This document shows positions 18,714 through 25,448 of a stretch of DNA of 55,693 nt, piece by piece. The position numbers were made by a program, and so were the translations under genes. Position 1 is the stretch's first letter. The number at the start of each line of letters is the position of its first letter. Source of the DNA: Candidatus Thorarchaeota archaeon SMTZ1-45 (lineage in GTDB: Archaea > Asgardarchaeota > Thorarchaeia > Thorarchaeales > Thorarchaeaceae); the NCBI GenBank assembly GCA_001563335.1, contig LRSL01000031.1, forward strand, positions 1-55,693, given 5' to 3'. The notes under the pieces are model-generated. The model was not told the DNA's origin. It did not search any database and saw nothing but the letters and a program-made list of their open reading frames with translations.

Positions 18714-19145
18714 ATGAAGAAGATGTATGTTGGAATGGGTGCTGCAATTGAGAAGGATGGCAAGTTCCTGATTCTTAAGAGGGCAGATTCAAAAGACTTC
18801 GCTCCTGGTGCATGGGAGATCATCACAGGTCGGCTTGAGGAAGAAGAGAGTCCGAGAGAAGGTATTCTAAGAGAGATATTGGAAGAAACAGGCATTAAGG
18901 CTGAGATTGTAATGCCCATAGAAACAGGTTTCTTCTATAGAGGTGGGAAAAAGTTTCCAATGGTATTCATCTCATATTGGTGCAGACATTTGAGTGGGGA
19001 TGTCACACTGTGTTGGGACCATAGTATGTTCAGATGGGTTTCTATTGATCAGATTTTAAAAGAAAAGACAATGGAACACTTCCATAGTATGTTCGAGAAA
19101 ATACTCAAGCTAAAGGAATATCTCCCAAGCGAGATTATACTTTAG
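18714..19145 (+). CDS. NUDIX hydrolase
   Basis: About 143 residues. The NUDIX box matches the consensus exactly: G, five residues, E, seven residues, then REILEETGI (box begins GRLEEEE at about residue 40). These enzymes hydrolyse a nucleoside diphosphate linked to another group; the box cannot tell which substrate. KRADSKDFAPGAWE just before the box is typical of MutT/ADP-ribose-like members. Start candidates are GTG 18705, ATG 18714 and ATG 18723. Divergent from the DUF457-like gene with a short shared promoter gap. Confidence 0.9.
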   Translation: MKKMYVGMGAAIEKDGKFLILKRADSKDFAPGAWEIITGRLEEEESPREGILREILEETGIKAEIVMPIETGFFYRGGKKFPMVFISYWCRHLSGDVTLCWDHSMFRWVSIDQILKEKTMEHFHSMFEKILKLKEYLPSEIIL

Positions 19146-19250
19146 TGGTCCAGAATCATCCAAATTATTCAGTTTTGAAACCATGTTTGAATTTCATGTA
19201 ATGGATGATGATGTAAGTAAATGCTGAGGTTGAAAAAGGAAATCCCCCGA

Positions 19251-19282
19251 CCACCCCGTTGAGAACAGAAAGAAGGAGAACT
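19251..19282 (+). repeat. Direct repeat copy A flanking the repeat-protein gene
   Basis: CCACCCC then, after a short spacer, GAAAGAAGGAGAACT (19268-19282). The same 15-mer with an upstream CACCCC recurs at 20094-20130, on the far side of the gene at 19522-20040. Confidence 0.6.
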
Positions 19283-19371
19283 AATCCGATCTTAATGTTC
19301 GGGAGATTTCTTGTTATATGTAAGATAATTACGTAATATATTTTTCGGTTCTTTATTATGTTACCAAAAGA

Positions 19372-19402
19372 TATATTACTTGTAATGTGTAATACTATTT
19401 CA
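19372..19402 (+). promoter_or_regulatory. Promoter with TGTAATA operator, repeat-protein gene
   Basis: TATATTA (19372-19378) is a TATA box. TGTAATACTATTTCA (19388-19402) lies between it and the expected start of transcription and matches 14 of 15 bases of the reverse complement of the perfect palindrome at 20526-20540, upstream of the ribbon-helix-helix gene. A protein bound here would block RNA polymerase. Confidence 0.55.
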
Positions 19403-19521
19403 GGTGTTAAAGTGATTCAATTGCGTGATGATGACTTCAACTTGGCAAATGTTGGTTTGCATCGATTTACTGACATTGACTTCATCACTGAATCCTTACA
19501 CTAATACGGAGGAGATAGAGA

Positions 19522-20040
19522 ATGTTTAACAAAAGAACCCACAGGGTTGTATTTGCTGTAGGAGTCCTGCTCGTCCTGTCATTGGCTGCATTCGGTTCGA
19601 TGATTGCAGTGGCTTGGATGAGTATGAATAATACAATGGTAATGACTTCAGATGCATATTCCATTGAGAATAGCGCTGTTGAAACCAGTGCGGCTTTAGC
19701 TTGGCGGATTGATCCCAATACCGTGAGGATCCTTGACTACCGAGTTGATCCTAACACCGTGAAGATCCTTGACTTCCGAGTTGATCCTAACACCGTGAGG
19801 ATCCTTGACTACCGAGTTGATCCTAACACCGTGAGAATCCTTGACTTCAAAGACACTGCTAGAGTGGCAGACTTCAAGCTTGATCCTAGTGATGAAAGAA
19901 CAATTGACTTCAAAGAAACATCTGCAGGGGTTCATTTTCGAATTGATCCCAATACTGTAAGGATCCTTGACCACAAAGAGGAATTTAGAGCTTTATGCCC
20001 TGGTGGCGCCCACTATGCTTTCGACTACGTTCTATATTAG
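19522..20040 (+). CDS. Membrane/secreted protein with DPNTVRILD 12-residue repeats
   Basis: 172 residues. After a basic N-terminus (NKRTHR) a hydrophobic helix (about residues 9-32) acts as signal peptide or anchor. Residues about 62-109 are four perfect-frame copies of a 12-residue unit R-V/I-D-P-N-T-V-R/K-I-L-D-Y/F. These are followed by two composites of a 9-residue spacer (KDTARVADF; KETSAGVHF) plus a 12-residue unit (KLDPSDERTIDF; RIDPNTVRILDH). It ends with a short tail containing one Cys. Alternating charged and hydrophobic residues suggest a small beta-solenoid or stacked-strand structure outside the cell. GGAGGAGA precedes the ATG at 19522. The family is unknown to me. A shared operator links it to the RHH regulator next door. 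Confidence 0.8.
   Translation: MFNKRTHRVVFAVGVLLVLSLAAFGSMIAVAWMSMNNTMVMTSDAYSIENSAVETSAALAWRIDPNTVRILDYRVDPNTVKILDFRVDPNTVRILDYRVDPNTVRILDFKDTARVADFKLDPSDERTIDFKETSAGVHFRIDPNTVRILDHKEEFRALCPGGAHYAFDYVLY
19705..19974 (+). repeat. 36-bp coding tandem repeats
   Basis: Four contiguous 36-bp units (19705-19740, 19741-19776, 19777-19812, 19813-19848), nearly identical in DNA, then 27-bp spacers alternating with two further 36-bp units (19876-19911, degenerate; 19939-19974). The 12+12+12+12+9+12+9+12 codon rhythm and the high DNA identity of units 2-4 point to recent unequal expansion. Confidence 0.9.
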
Positions 20041-20093
20041 AAGAAAGTAGATTGATCGAATAAGGTAAACATGATTCATGGTCCACTAGATGG

Positions 20094-20130
20094 ACTCACC
20101 CCAGGAAAAAAAAACGAAAGAAGGAGAACT
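20094..20130 (+). repeat. Direct repeat copy B flanking the repeat-protein gene
   Basis: CTCACCCC, an A-rich spacer of slightly different length, then GAAAGAAGGAGAACT (20116-20130), identical over 15 nt to copy A at 19268-19282. The pair brackets the 12-residue-repeat gene, as after a local duplication or insertion. Confidence 0.6.
20106..20114 (-). terminator. T9 run after the RHH regulator gene
   Basis: Nine As on the plus strand give a T9 tract on the minus strand, 22 nt after the stop of the RHH gene, a typical archaeal termination signal. A small hairpin GTCCA-CTAGA-TGGAC (20080-20094) lies just beyond and may also end the plus-strand repeat-protein transcript. Confidence 0.5.
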
Positions 20131-20135
20131 TTAGT

Positions 20136-20465
20136 TTATTTTTCTTGAAATGCTTCAAAAGCATGCTTCTTAGCAGAATCGCGTAATTTCCGGATATCAG
20201 TTGCTTGGCTTTTTATCTCCTCAAAGAGGTCAATACGTGCAGATATAGCTTGTTCGACAAATGCAGATACAGCTTCAGACCTACTCTTAAAAATCTCAAG
20301 TTCGACTAAAGCATCTAAGATTTCGACAATATCGCCACTCATCCTAGTCATGACTGAAACTTCACGCTTCTTGGAAACAAGCTCTTCGTCAGATAGACGT
20401 CCAAGAAGCTGTTCGCGTAGGCTTAATTGTACACCCTCTGTTTTCGATGATTTCTCTTCTGCCAT
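20136..20465 (-). CDS. Ribbon-helix-helix (CopG-like) transcription regulator
   Basis: About 109 residues. The core reads as a ribbon-helix-helix fold: a strand (KREVSVMTRMS), helix 1 (GDIVEILDALVELEIFKSR) and helix 2 (SRSEAVSAFVEQAIS), with the family signature of a small residue followed by SRSEAV. An N-terminal polar extension and a C-terminal helical tail (about 80-109) add likely oligomer contacts. RHH dimers bind short palindromes through the strand. ATG at 20465 is preferred over GTG 20474 because AAGGTGA precedes it by 5 nt. Palindromes in its own promoter (20485-20500 and 20525-20541), the second lying also upstream of the hydrogenase operon, suggest autoregulation and control of neighbours. 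Confidence 0.8.
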   Translation of the reverse strand: MAEEKSSKTEGVQLSLREQLLGRLSDEELVSKKREVSVMTRMSGDIVEILDALVELEIFKSRSEAVSAFVEQAISARIDLFEEIKSQATDIRKLRDSAKKHAFEAFQEK

Positions 20466-20484
20466 CTCTTTCACCTTATTTATT

Positions 20485-20557
20485 TCATGTAATTATATGA
20501 TACAGACGCTTATATCTGTTTTTCATGTAATAGTATTACATAATTCAAGATATAAAT
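20485..20557. promoter_or_regulatory. Divergent promoter with RHH-type palindromes (regulator / hydrogenase)
   Basis: TCATGTAATTATATGA (20485-20500) is a near-perfect palindrome near the regulator's transcript start. ATGTAATAGTATTACAT (20525-20541) is a perfect 8+1+8 palindrome. TATA boxes flank the latter: GATATAAG on the minus strand (about 20509-20516) for the regulator and TATAAAT (20551-20557) for the plus-strand hydrogenase operon. A dimer on the central palindrome would touch both promoters. Confidence 0.6.
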
Positions 20558-20674
20558 TTCATGGTTAAGGAACGGATGCAAAAATACACTTTTGGCAAAA
20601 TGTTGGAACCAATGCAAACAGTCTTAACTTGAGATATCGCGCCTCTCGACGTTTCAAAAGGTCCTCATAAAAGG

Positions 20675-21715
20675 GTGTCAAGATTGCGCATATTGAAAAT
20701 GCAGCCAAAGTTTCTCGAGGTTTTCCTCGAGAGTCTGGACAAGTTTGGCCAGTTATATGGACCAAAACAAAAGAATGGAGTGTTGTCATATGACCGTCTT
20801 GAGAGCATATCCGAATTGGTCATCACTGACGAGCACCCTATGATTCCAATCAAGAAGTTATTTCATCCGATGCAGTTCACTATGATGCATTTCAATGAGA
20901 GAGGCTTCGAACCAGACTATTCTGTAATCGAGAAACGGGTCATATTAGGAGTTCATCCATGTGAGATACATAGTCTTCTAAGGCTAGACGATGTATTCCT
21001 CAGAAACCCAGTTGATCCATATTACTCAGGTCTGAGAAAGAATTCAGCAATAATTGGATTCTCGTGTCTTCCGACTGAGAACTCTCTTTGTTTCTCAACA
21101 GACACTGATATTGTTGAAGAGGGGTTTGATCTATTCTTTGTGAATCTGGGCGAGTTCTATCTTGTCTGGGTAGGGTCAAGCCTTGGCTATGACATGATAT
21201 ACCAGCGAGAGGAGTTCTTCGACGAAGATGTTACGCATGAAGATATCCAGATGTATATCGACTGGCGTCAGAAACGAAACAAGATGTTCAAGAAGAGCTT
21301 CGAATTCGACAGCATGCCAGACATTATGGAACTGAGTCACGATAGCGAAGTCTGGGACTATTTTGGGGACAAATGTCTTTCATGTGGTCAATGCTCTATG
21401 GTCTGCCCGACTTGTAATTGTTATAATGTTACAGATGTCTTTGATGTCACTAATGAAACAGTTGGGCGTCGTGACAGAGTATGGGATAGCTGCATGTTTG
21501 TTGATTATAGTCTCGTTGCTGGGGGACACAATTTTCGTGCATCCCGTGCAGACCGGCTAAGATTGTGGTATGGTCACAAGTTGAAGACTTTTGGAGTTGA
21601 TTATGGTCGTCCGGGATGTATTGGTTGCGGACGATGTGTTGACTCATGTCCAGTGGATATCAATGTCCTAACAATCTCAGAGGCTTTGACAACCAAGGAG
21701 GTGCCTAAACAATGA
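20675..21715 (+). CDS. hydB: Group 3b [NiFe]-hydrogenase beta (iron-sulfur) subunit
   Basis: 346 residues, like sulfhydrogenase beta subunits. The N-terminal two thirds match the HydB/anaerobic sulfite reductase A type (GVHPCEIHSLLRLDDVF near residue 90). The C-terminal part has two ferredoxin clusters, CLSCGQCSMVCPTC (nt about 21374-21415) and CIGCGRCVDSCP (nt about 21619-21654). It passes electrons between the flavin subunit and the NiFe core. Start could be GTG 20675 or ATG 20699. The promoter lies near 20551, giving a leader of roughly 95 nt that contains a possible 10-codon upstream frame (20600-20632). Its stop overlaps the next ATG by 4 nt, so hydB and hydG are translationally coupled. 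Confidence 0.93.
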   Translation: MSRLRILKMQPKFLEVFLESLDKFGQLYGPKQKNGVLSYDRLESISELVITDEHPMIPIKKLFHPMQFTMMHFNERGFEPDYSVIEKRVILGVHPCEIHSLLRLDDVFLRNPVDPYYSGLRKNSAIIGFSCLPTENSLCFSTDTDIVEEGFDLFFVNLGEFYLVWVGSSLGYDMIYQREEFFDEDVTHEDIQMYIDWRQKRNKMFKKSFEFDSMPDIMELSHDSEVWDYFGDKCLSCGQCSMVCPTCNCYNVTDVFDVTNETVGRRDRVWDSCMFVDYSLVAGGHNFRASRADRLRLWYGHKLKTFGVDYGRPGCIGCGRCVDSCPVDINVLTISEALTTKEVPKQ

Positions 21716-22560
21716 TTGTGAATGAGCAAATAGATAATCCATTCAAACCTAAGGCAGCTAGAATTGTGAGACATTATGATTTGATTAAGGACCACAGATT
21801 CTTCCAGATTAGACATATCGACATGAAGAAAGCCATGTCATTCACCTATAATCCGGGACAATTCATCATGGTATCAATACCCGGTGTAGGAGAAGCACCT
21901 TTTTCGATTTCATCTACGCCAAGTAGACCTGGTATTCTTGAACTAGGCATTAGAAAGGTTGGTAAACTGACTGAAGCATTGTTCAAGAAAAAGGACAACG
22001 ACGTAATCTACATTCGAGGACCTTATGGAAATGGCTTCAAACTAGACCAGATGGTCAATAAAGACCTCATAATAGTTGCTGGTGGATTAGGAGTAATACC
22101 TCTTCGGTCTATACTCTATTATGTTTTAGATAATAGAGACCAATTCAATCGAGTATTCTTTCTATATGGTACAAGGAGTCCTCAAGATTTTCTATTCAAA
22201 ACCGAGTTCTTTCAAATCAAAAAACGAGATGACATTGAATGCATGTACAGTGTTGATAGACCGGACAAGGACTGGACTGAAAATGTAGGTGTTGTGACTA
22301 AGTTATTCAAAGAGCTTCCAAAGATTGATCCAAAGGAAACTAATGCGGTTGTAGTTGGTCCACCTGTTATGTACAAATTTGTGATTGATGAGTTTCTAAA
22401 GCTTAAGATACCAAAGAACCAGATTCAGCTTTCTCTAGAGAGACGAATGAAATGCGGAATAGGCAAGTGTGGACATTGTGCTATTGAACATCTCTATACT
22501 TGTATGGATGGACCAGTGTTCACCTACTGGGACACGTTACACTTTAGGGAGTTGATCTAA
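21712..22560 (+). CDS. hydG: Group 3b [NiFe]-hydrogenase gamma (FAD/NAD(P)) subunit
   Basis: 282 residues of the ferredoxin-NADP reductase type, as in sulfhydrogenase gamma and PyrK/AsrB proteins. An FAD-binding barrel contains the YNPGQFIMVSIPG and PFSISSTP motifs (about residues 45-70). The nucleotide domain starts with IVAGGLGVIPLRSI (about 123). A C-terminal [2Fe-2S] site is formed by C-x4-C-x2-C (KCGIGKCGHC) plus the Cys in LYTC. It exchanges electrons with NADP(H) or NAD(H). ATG 21712 overlaps the hydB stop (ATGA). The hydD ATG follows one base after its stop. Confidence 0.93.
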   Translation: MIVNEQIDNPFKPKAARIVRHYDLIKDHRFFQIRHIDMKKAMSFTYNPGQFIMVSIPGVGEAPFSISSTPSRPGILELGIRKVGKLTEALFKKKDNDVIYIRGPYGNGFKLDQMVNKDLIIVAGGLGVIPLRSILYYVLDNRDQFNRVFFLYGTRSPQDFLFKTEFFQIKKRDDIECMYSVDRPDKDWTENVGVVTKLFKELPKIDPKETNAVVVGPPVMYKFVIDEFLKLKIPKNQIQLSLERRMKCGIGKCGHCAIEHLYTCMDGPVFTYWDTLHFRELI

Positions 22561-22561
22561 G

Positions 22562-23338
22562 ATGACCACAACAGACAAACCAAAGGTTGGCATCTATGGC
22601 TTTACTGGCTGTGCAGGTGATCAGCTCCTAATCATTCATACTGAGGATGAAATCCTCAACCTATTTGGTGCTACTAACATCCAATCCTTTGTAATGGCCT
22701 CAAGTAATCCAATTGAAGGCGACCTTGATGTTGCCTTTATTGAAGGAAGCGTGAGCACAGAAGAAGAGAAAGAACATCTTCAAGAGATCAGAAAACGGTC
22801 TAAGATTTTGGTTGCAATCGGCAATTGTGCAGTCAATGGTGGCCCTCAAGCTATGTATACTGACGACGGAGGATACGAGAAGAGACTGTACAAAGTATAT
22901 GGCGAAGGTGTCAAGTTTGTATCTAAGCCCCTAGAAGCCAAGCCCATTGATACCTATGTTGAGGTGGACTATTACCTTCCGGGATGTCCAATAAGTCAAC
23001 CTCAGACATTTGCGTTAATTTCACGATTGATTCATGGAACAATACCTGAACCATATCCTCACCCCGTATGTCATGAGTGCAAGCTCAATGAGAACCATTG
23101 CTTGCTTCTTGATGAGAAGTTCTGTATTGGACCCATCACATTGGGAGGATGCGGATCAGCTTGTCCCAATCATGGGCTCCCTTGTGTGGGTTGCTGGGGA
23201 CCTAATGAGGACGGTAACTTCGCTCAGCATCTCAAGCTTCTTGAAAGCTTTGGACTAACCAAGGAAGAGATCATTCGACGTATCAGAGGGTTCGGGGGTT
23301 CAAAGATTATCAAATTCATTGAAAATGGAGGTAAATAG
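22562..23338 (+). CDS. hydD: Group 3b [NiFe]-hydrogenase delta (small) subunit
   Basis: 258 residues, the small subunit that wires the NiFe site. The N-terminal motif is TGCAGDQ (CxxD in place of CxxC), followed by IGNCAVNGG and LPGCP as proximal cluster ligands. The C-terminal half has further Cys groups (CHECK, CIGP, GGCGSACPNHGLPCVGCWGP) for medial and distal [4Fe-4S] clusters. An Asp as proximal-cluster ligand is known in the F420-reducing hydrogenase FrhG, so this is probably functional. Start ATG 22562 is 1 nt after hydG. Its end carries GGAGGT, the ribosome site of hydA. Confidence 0.93.
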   Translation: MTTTDKPKVGIYGFTGCAGDQLLIIHTEDEILNLFGATNIQSFVMASSNPIEGDLDVAFIEGSVSTEEEKEHLQEIRKRSKILVAIGNCAVNGGPQAMYTDDGGYEKRLYKVYGEGVKFVSKPLEAKPIDTYVEVDYYLPGCPISQPQTFALISRLIHGTIPEPYPHPVCHECKLNENHCLLLDEKFCIGPITLGGCGSACPNHGLPCVGCWGPNEDGNFAQHLKLLESFGLTKEEIIRRIRGFGGSKIIKFIENGGK

Positions 23339-23339
23339 A

Positions 23340-24632
23340 ATGGCAAACAAGAGGAGTATCACTATCGAACCCCTAGCTAGAGTTGAAGGTCATGGAGGAA
23401 TAAAGGTCGAGATAAAGGACAATAAAGTAGACAATGTTGAGGTTCGTATCTTAGAGGGCCCACGTCTATTCGAGGAGTTAGTGCTAGGCAAAACACCTCA
23501 GGAGGACCTCAGTATCGTGCCTAGAATCTGTGCGATTTGTAACTTATCCCACAAGTATGCAGCACTCAGAGGGCTTGAGAAGGCAGTTGGTGTAAAGGTC
23601 GATTCTACAACTCATCTCTACAGAGAACTAATGCATCATGGAGAGATGATTGAAAGTCATAGTCTGCATATCTACTTTCTAGCATTACCGGATTTCCTTG
23701 GCTACGATAATGCTGTTGCAATGGCTGACAAGTATGGTGACACTGTGGCAAAAGCTCTGCAACTCAAAAAATTTGGGAACAAGATAATGCGGATGATGGG
23801 AGGGCGGATGATTCATGGTGAGAATCCAGTTATTGGGGGATTCAGCAGGCTTCCCTCAAAGGAAAATCTCACTAAGGTGAAAGAAGAAGCTATTGAACTA
23901 CTTGACTTTGCTTTAGCGACCATAGACTTGCTTGGGAATCTCGAAGTTCCGGATCATATGGAACGGGACACCCAGTTCCTTTGCTGTAAACCTCCAAGTG
24001 AGGAGTATGGATATCACGGTGACATCCTTATGACCTCTGATGGTGAGGAACATCCTGTTGAGAACTACAAGAACGTCATTAAGGAACGGGTTGTCAGTCA
24101 CAGTTTTGCGAAACGAAGTCAGTATAACGAGAAACCATTTACAGTAGGAGCACTTGCACGTGTCCTTTTGCTAGGAGAACGTCTAAAGGGAAAGGCCAAG
24201 CAATCGTATGATAAACTGATTACTGATCGGTGGTATCGTAATCCTCTATTCAACAATCATGCACAAGCTATTGAGCAGGTCTATTCGCTTGAAGGCATCA
24301 TCGATACTGTAAATCAGCTTCTCATCAGCGAAGATGCAAGGATTGCACAGCCAACACAGAAAACTGGTGTCGGTACAGGAGCTGTAGAAGCGCCTCGCGG
24401 GACCTTGATTCATCACTATGAGGTGAAGGAGGGGGTAATCGTAGCTGCAGACTTCATTACTCCGACAGCTATGTTTCTTGATGATATTGAAGCATTCATA
24501 CGAACTGGTGGTGATCATCTTCTCGCTATGAATCAGCTTGATAATATTGAACTCCAATTTGAGATGATAGCCAGAGCTTATGATCCATGTATTAGCTGCA
24601 GTGCTCATCTTGTTGAAGTTGTATACAAGTAG
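23340..24632 (+). CDS. hydA: Group 3b [NiFe]-hydrogenase alpha (large, catalytic) subunit
   Basis: 430 residues, the NiFe catalytic subunit. The N-terminal ligand motif is RICAICNLSH (L1, RxCxxC) after ARVEGHGG; the C-terminal motif is DPCISCSAH (L2, DPCxxC), ending in a 7-residue extension LVEVVYK that a maturation endopeptidase would remove after His. Length fits group 3b. Start ATG at 23340 lies 1 nt after the hydD stop and 7 nt after GGAGGT, so I prefer it to an in-frame ATG inside hydD at 23319. The HydBGDA order is that of Pyrococcus sulfhydrogenases. The complex would oxidise or evolve H2 with NADP(H), cytosolic. No maturation genes are in the window. Confidence 0.95.
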   Translation: MANKRSITIEPLARVEGHGGIKVEIKDNKVDNVEVRILEGPRLFEELVLGKTPQEDLSIVPRICAICNLSHKYAALRGLEKAVGVKVDSTTHLYRELMHHGEMIESHSLHIYFLALPDFLGYDNAVAMADKYGDTVAKALQLKKFGNKIMRMMGGRMIHGENPVIGGFSRLPSKENLTKVKEEAIELLDFALATIDLLGNLEVPDHMERDTQFLCCKPPSEEYGYHGDILMTSDGEEHPVENYKNVIKERVVSHSFAKRSQYNEKPFTVGALARVLLLGERLKGKAKQSYDKLITDRWYRNPLFNNHAQAIEQVYSLEGIIDTVNQLLISEDARIAQPTQKTGVGTGAVEAPRGTLIHHYEVKEGVIVAADFITPTAMFLDDIEAFIRTGGDHLLAMNQLDNIELQFEMIARAYDPCISCSAHLVEVVYK

Positions 24633-24639
24633 ATTCGTT

Positions 24640-24668
24640 CTGTGAGTGTGAGTCTTTCACGCTCACAG
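24640..24668. terminator. 12-bp hairpin between hydA and the YgbA-like gene
   Basis: Bases 24640-24651 pair with 24657-24668 (12 bp including one G-T wobble) around a 5-nt loop. It starts 7 nt after the hydA stop and ends one base before the convergent gene's stop codon, a bidirectional terminator candidate. Confidence 0.75.
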
Positions 24669-25052
24669 TTACTCTTGGTCTACGTTTTTCTCTGTTTCAA
24701 AATCAGCTCTATCATGAATCATGTGTTGAATCCAGTCTATTGGTGCACGTAAGACAAGTCTAGGTCCTGAAAACCGCATTACACGTCGGATTTCATCACG
24801 CATCGTTGGTCTATAGCAATGAACGGGGCACTTCCTGCAGGTTGGCTTGTCTTCTTGGTATCGACACTGTTCCAACCGTTGATGAGAGTACTCCAACAGC
24901 CTTTGGCAGTCAGAGCATAGAGAACCATGTAAGGTGGTATGTTTCTTCTCACAAAATAGACGAATCATTTTCTCAACTGTTTCTTTTTCTTTCTGTATTT
25001 TGGGACTGATAGGGGAGGAGGTCGATTCATCATGCATTCCTATAATCACCAT
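24669..25052 (-). CDS. YgbA-like (nitrous oxide-stimulated promoter) family protein
   Basis: About 127 residues. The recognisable pattern is EKETVEKMIRLFCEKKH, then a Cys-rich centre (LCSDCQRLLEYSHQRLEQC, KPTCRKCPVHCY) and MRDEIRRVMRFSGPRLVLRAP, which matches the YgbA/NO-stimulated family (PF11756). At least five Cys and several His could bind metal or an iron-sulfur cluster. The role is poorly known; the bacterial name comes from expression, not function. Start ATG 25052 is preferred; an in-frame TTG at 25115 and ATG 25037 are alternatives. Convergent with the hydrogenase operon. Confidence 0.72.
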   Translation of the reverse strand: MVIIGMHDESTSSPISPKIQKEKETVEKMIRLFCEKKHTTLHGSLCSDCQRLLEYSHQRLEQCRYQEDKPTCRKCPVHCYRPTMRDEIRRVMRFSGPRLVLRAPIDWIQHMIHDRADFETEKNVDQE

Positions 25053-25166
25053 GAGTTCTCTTTCCACGATGAATTGACCTATTTCAAGGATGGGATAAGG
25101 ATGTCCTTGAGACAAGCCTTAAGATAAGAGGGAAATCGCAAACACCAACTCTTTCGAGGTAGTTTC

Positions 25167-25442
25167 ATGGCATTATACTGTGTGATGGTCAAAGGTCCTT
25201 GTCGTGGCTCTTACTGTGACTATTGGGGAAGAGTAAAGATCAGGAAGTCATCAGTGGAGGAACTCACTGCTGGAATAAGAGCCGCTATTATGAAATGTCG
25301 AGATGATGCTTCGGTGACCCTTGAAGATGCAATGCGAGAGTATTGGCGTTTGATTGGAGTGCGTGATATGAAAAAACTGCGTGAAGAGGAGCCAGACCTC
25401 TGTGCTAAAATGATAGAGGCGGAGGTCCGAGCTCAGATCTGA
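25167..25442 (+). CDS. Small Cys-containing protein, unknown
   Basis: 91 residues. The N-terminus MALYCVMVKGPCRGSYCDYW has three Cys and aromatic residues that could form a small metal site or redox centre; the remainder is helical and charged (EELTAGIRAAIMKC, DAMREYWRLIGVRDMKKLREEEPDL). No membrane helix. GAGGT precedes the ATG at 25167 by 6 nt, and it stops 7 nt before the convergent oxidase gene. Unrecognised; real by composition and ribosome site. Confidence 0.65.
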   Translation: MALYCVMVKGPCRGSYCDYWGRVKIRKSSVEELTAGIRAAIMKCRDDASVTLEDAMREYWRLIGVRDMKKLREEEPDLCAKMIEAEVRAQI

Positions 25443-25448
25443 TTATTA

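Larger units (their letters stand above)
19146..19521. other. Intergenic regulatory region with long-range stem
   Basis: This 376-nt gap precedes the DPNTVRILD-repeat gene. AAATCCCCCGA (19240-19250) can pair with TCGGGAGATTT (19299-19309), an 11-bp stem with one mismatch enclosing 48 nt. Downstream are an ATTACGTAAT palindrome (19328-19337), a TATA box (19372-19378) and a TGTAATA operator (19388-19402). A short frame, ATG 19385 to TAA 19504 (39 codons), is open but overlaps the predicted transcript start, so I do not call it a gene. GGAGGAGA precedes the ATG at 19522. Confidence 0.5.

Noticed and set aside
19205..19227. Possible C/D box small RNA (ATGATGA then CTGA 12 nt later) upstream of the repeat gene
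   Set aside because: No second C'/D pair or terminal stem could be found, so the match is too short to call.
19385..19504. 39-codon frame from ATG 19385 to TAA 19504 just before the repeat-protein gene
   Set aside because: It overlaps the TGTAATA operator and expected transcript start, has no ribosome site, and the peptide has no clear similarity.
20600..20632. 10-codon frame in the hydrogenase leader
   Set aside because: No ribosome site and no independent sign of translation; mentioned only as a possibility in the hydB entry.
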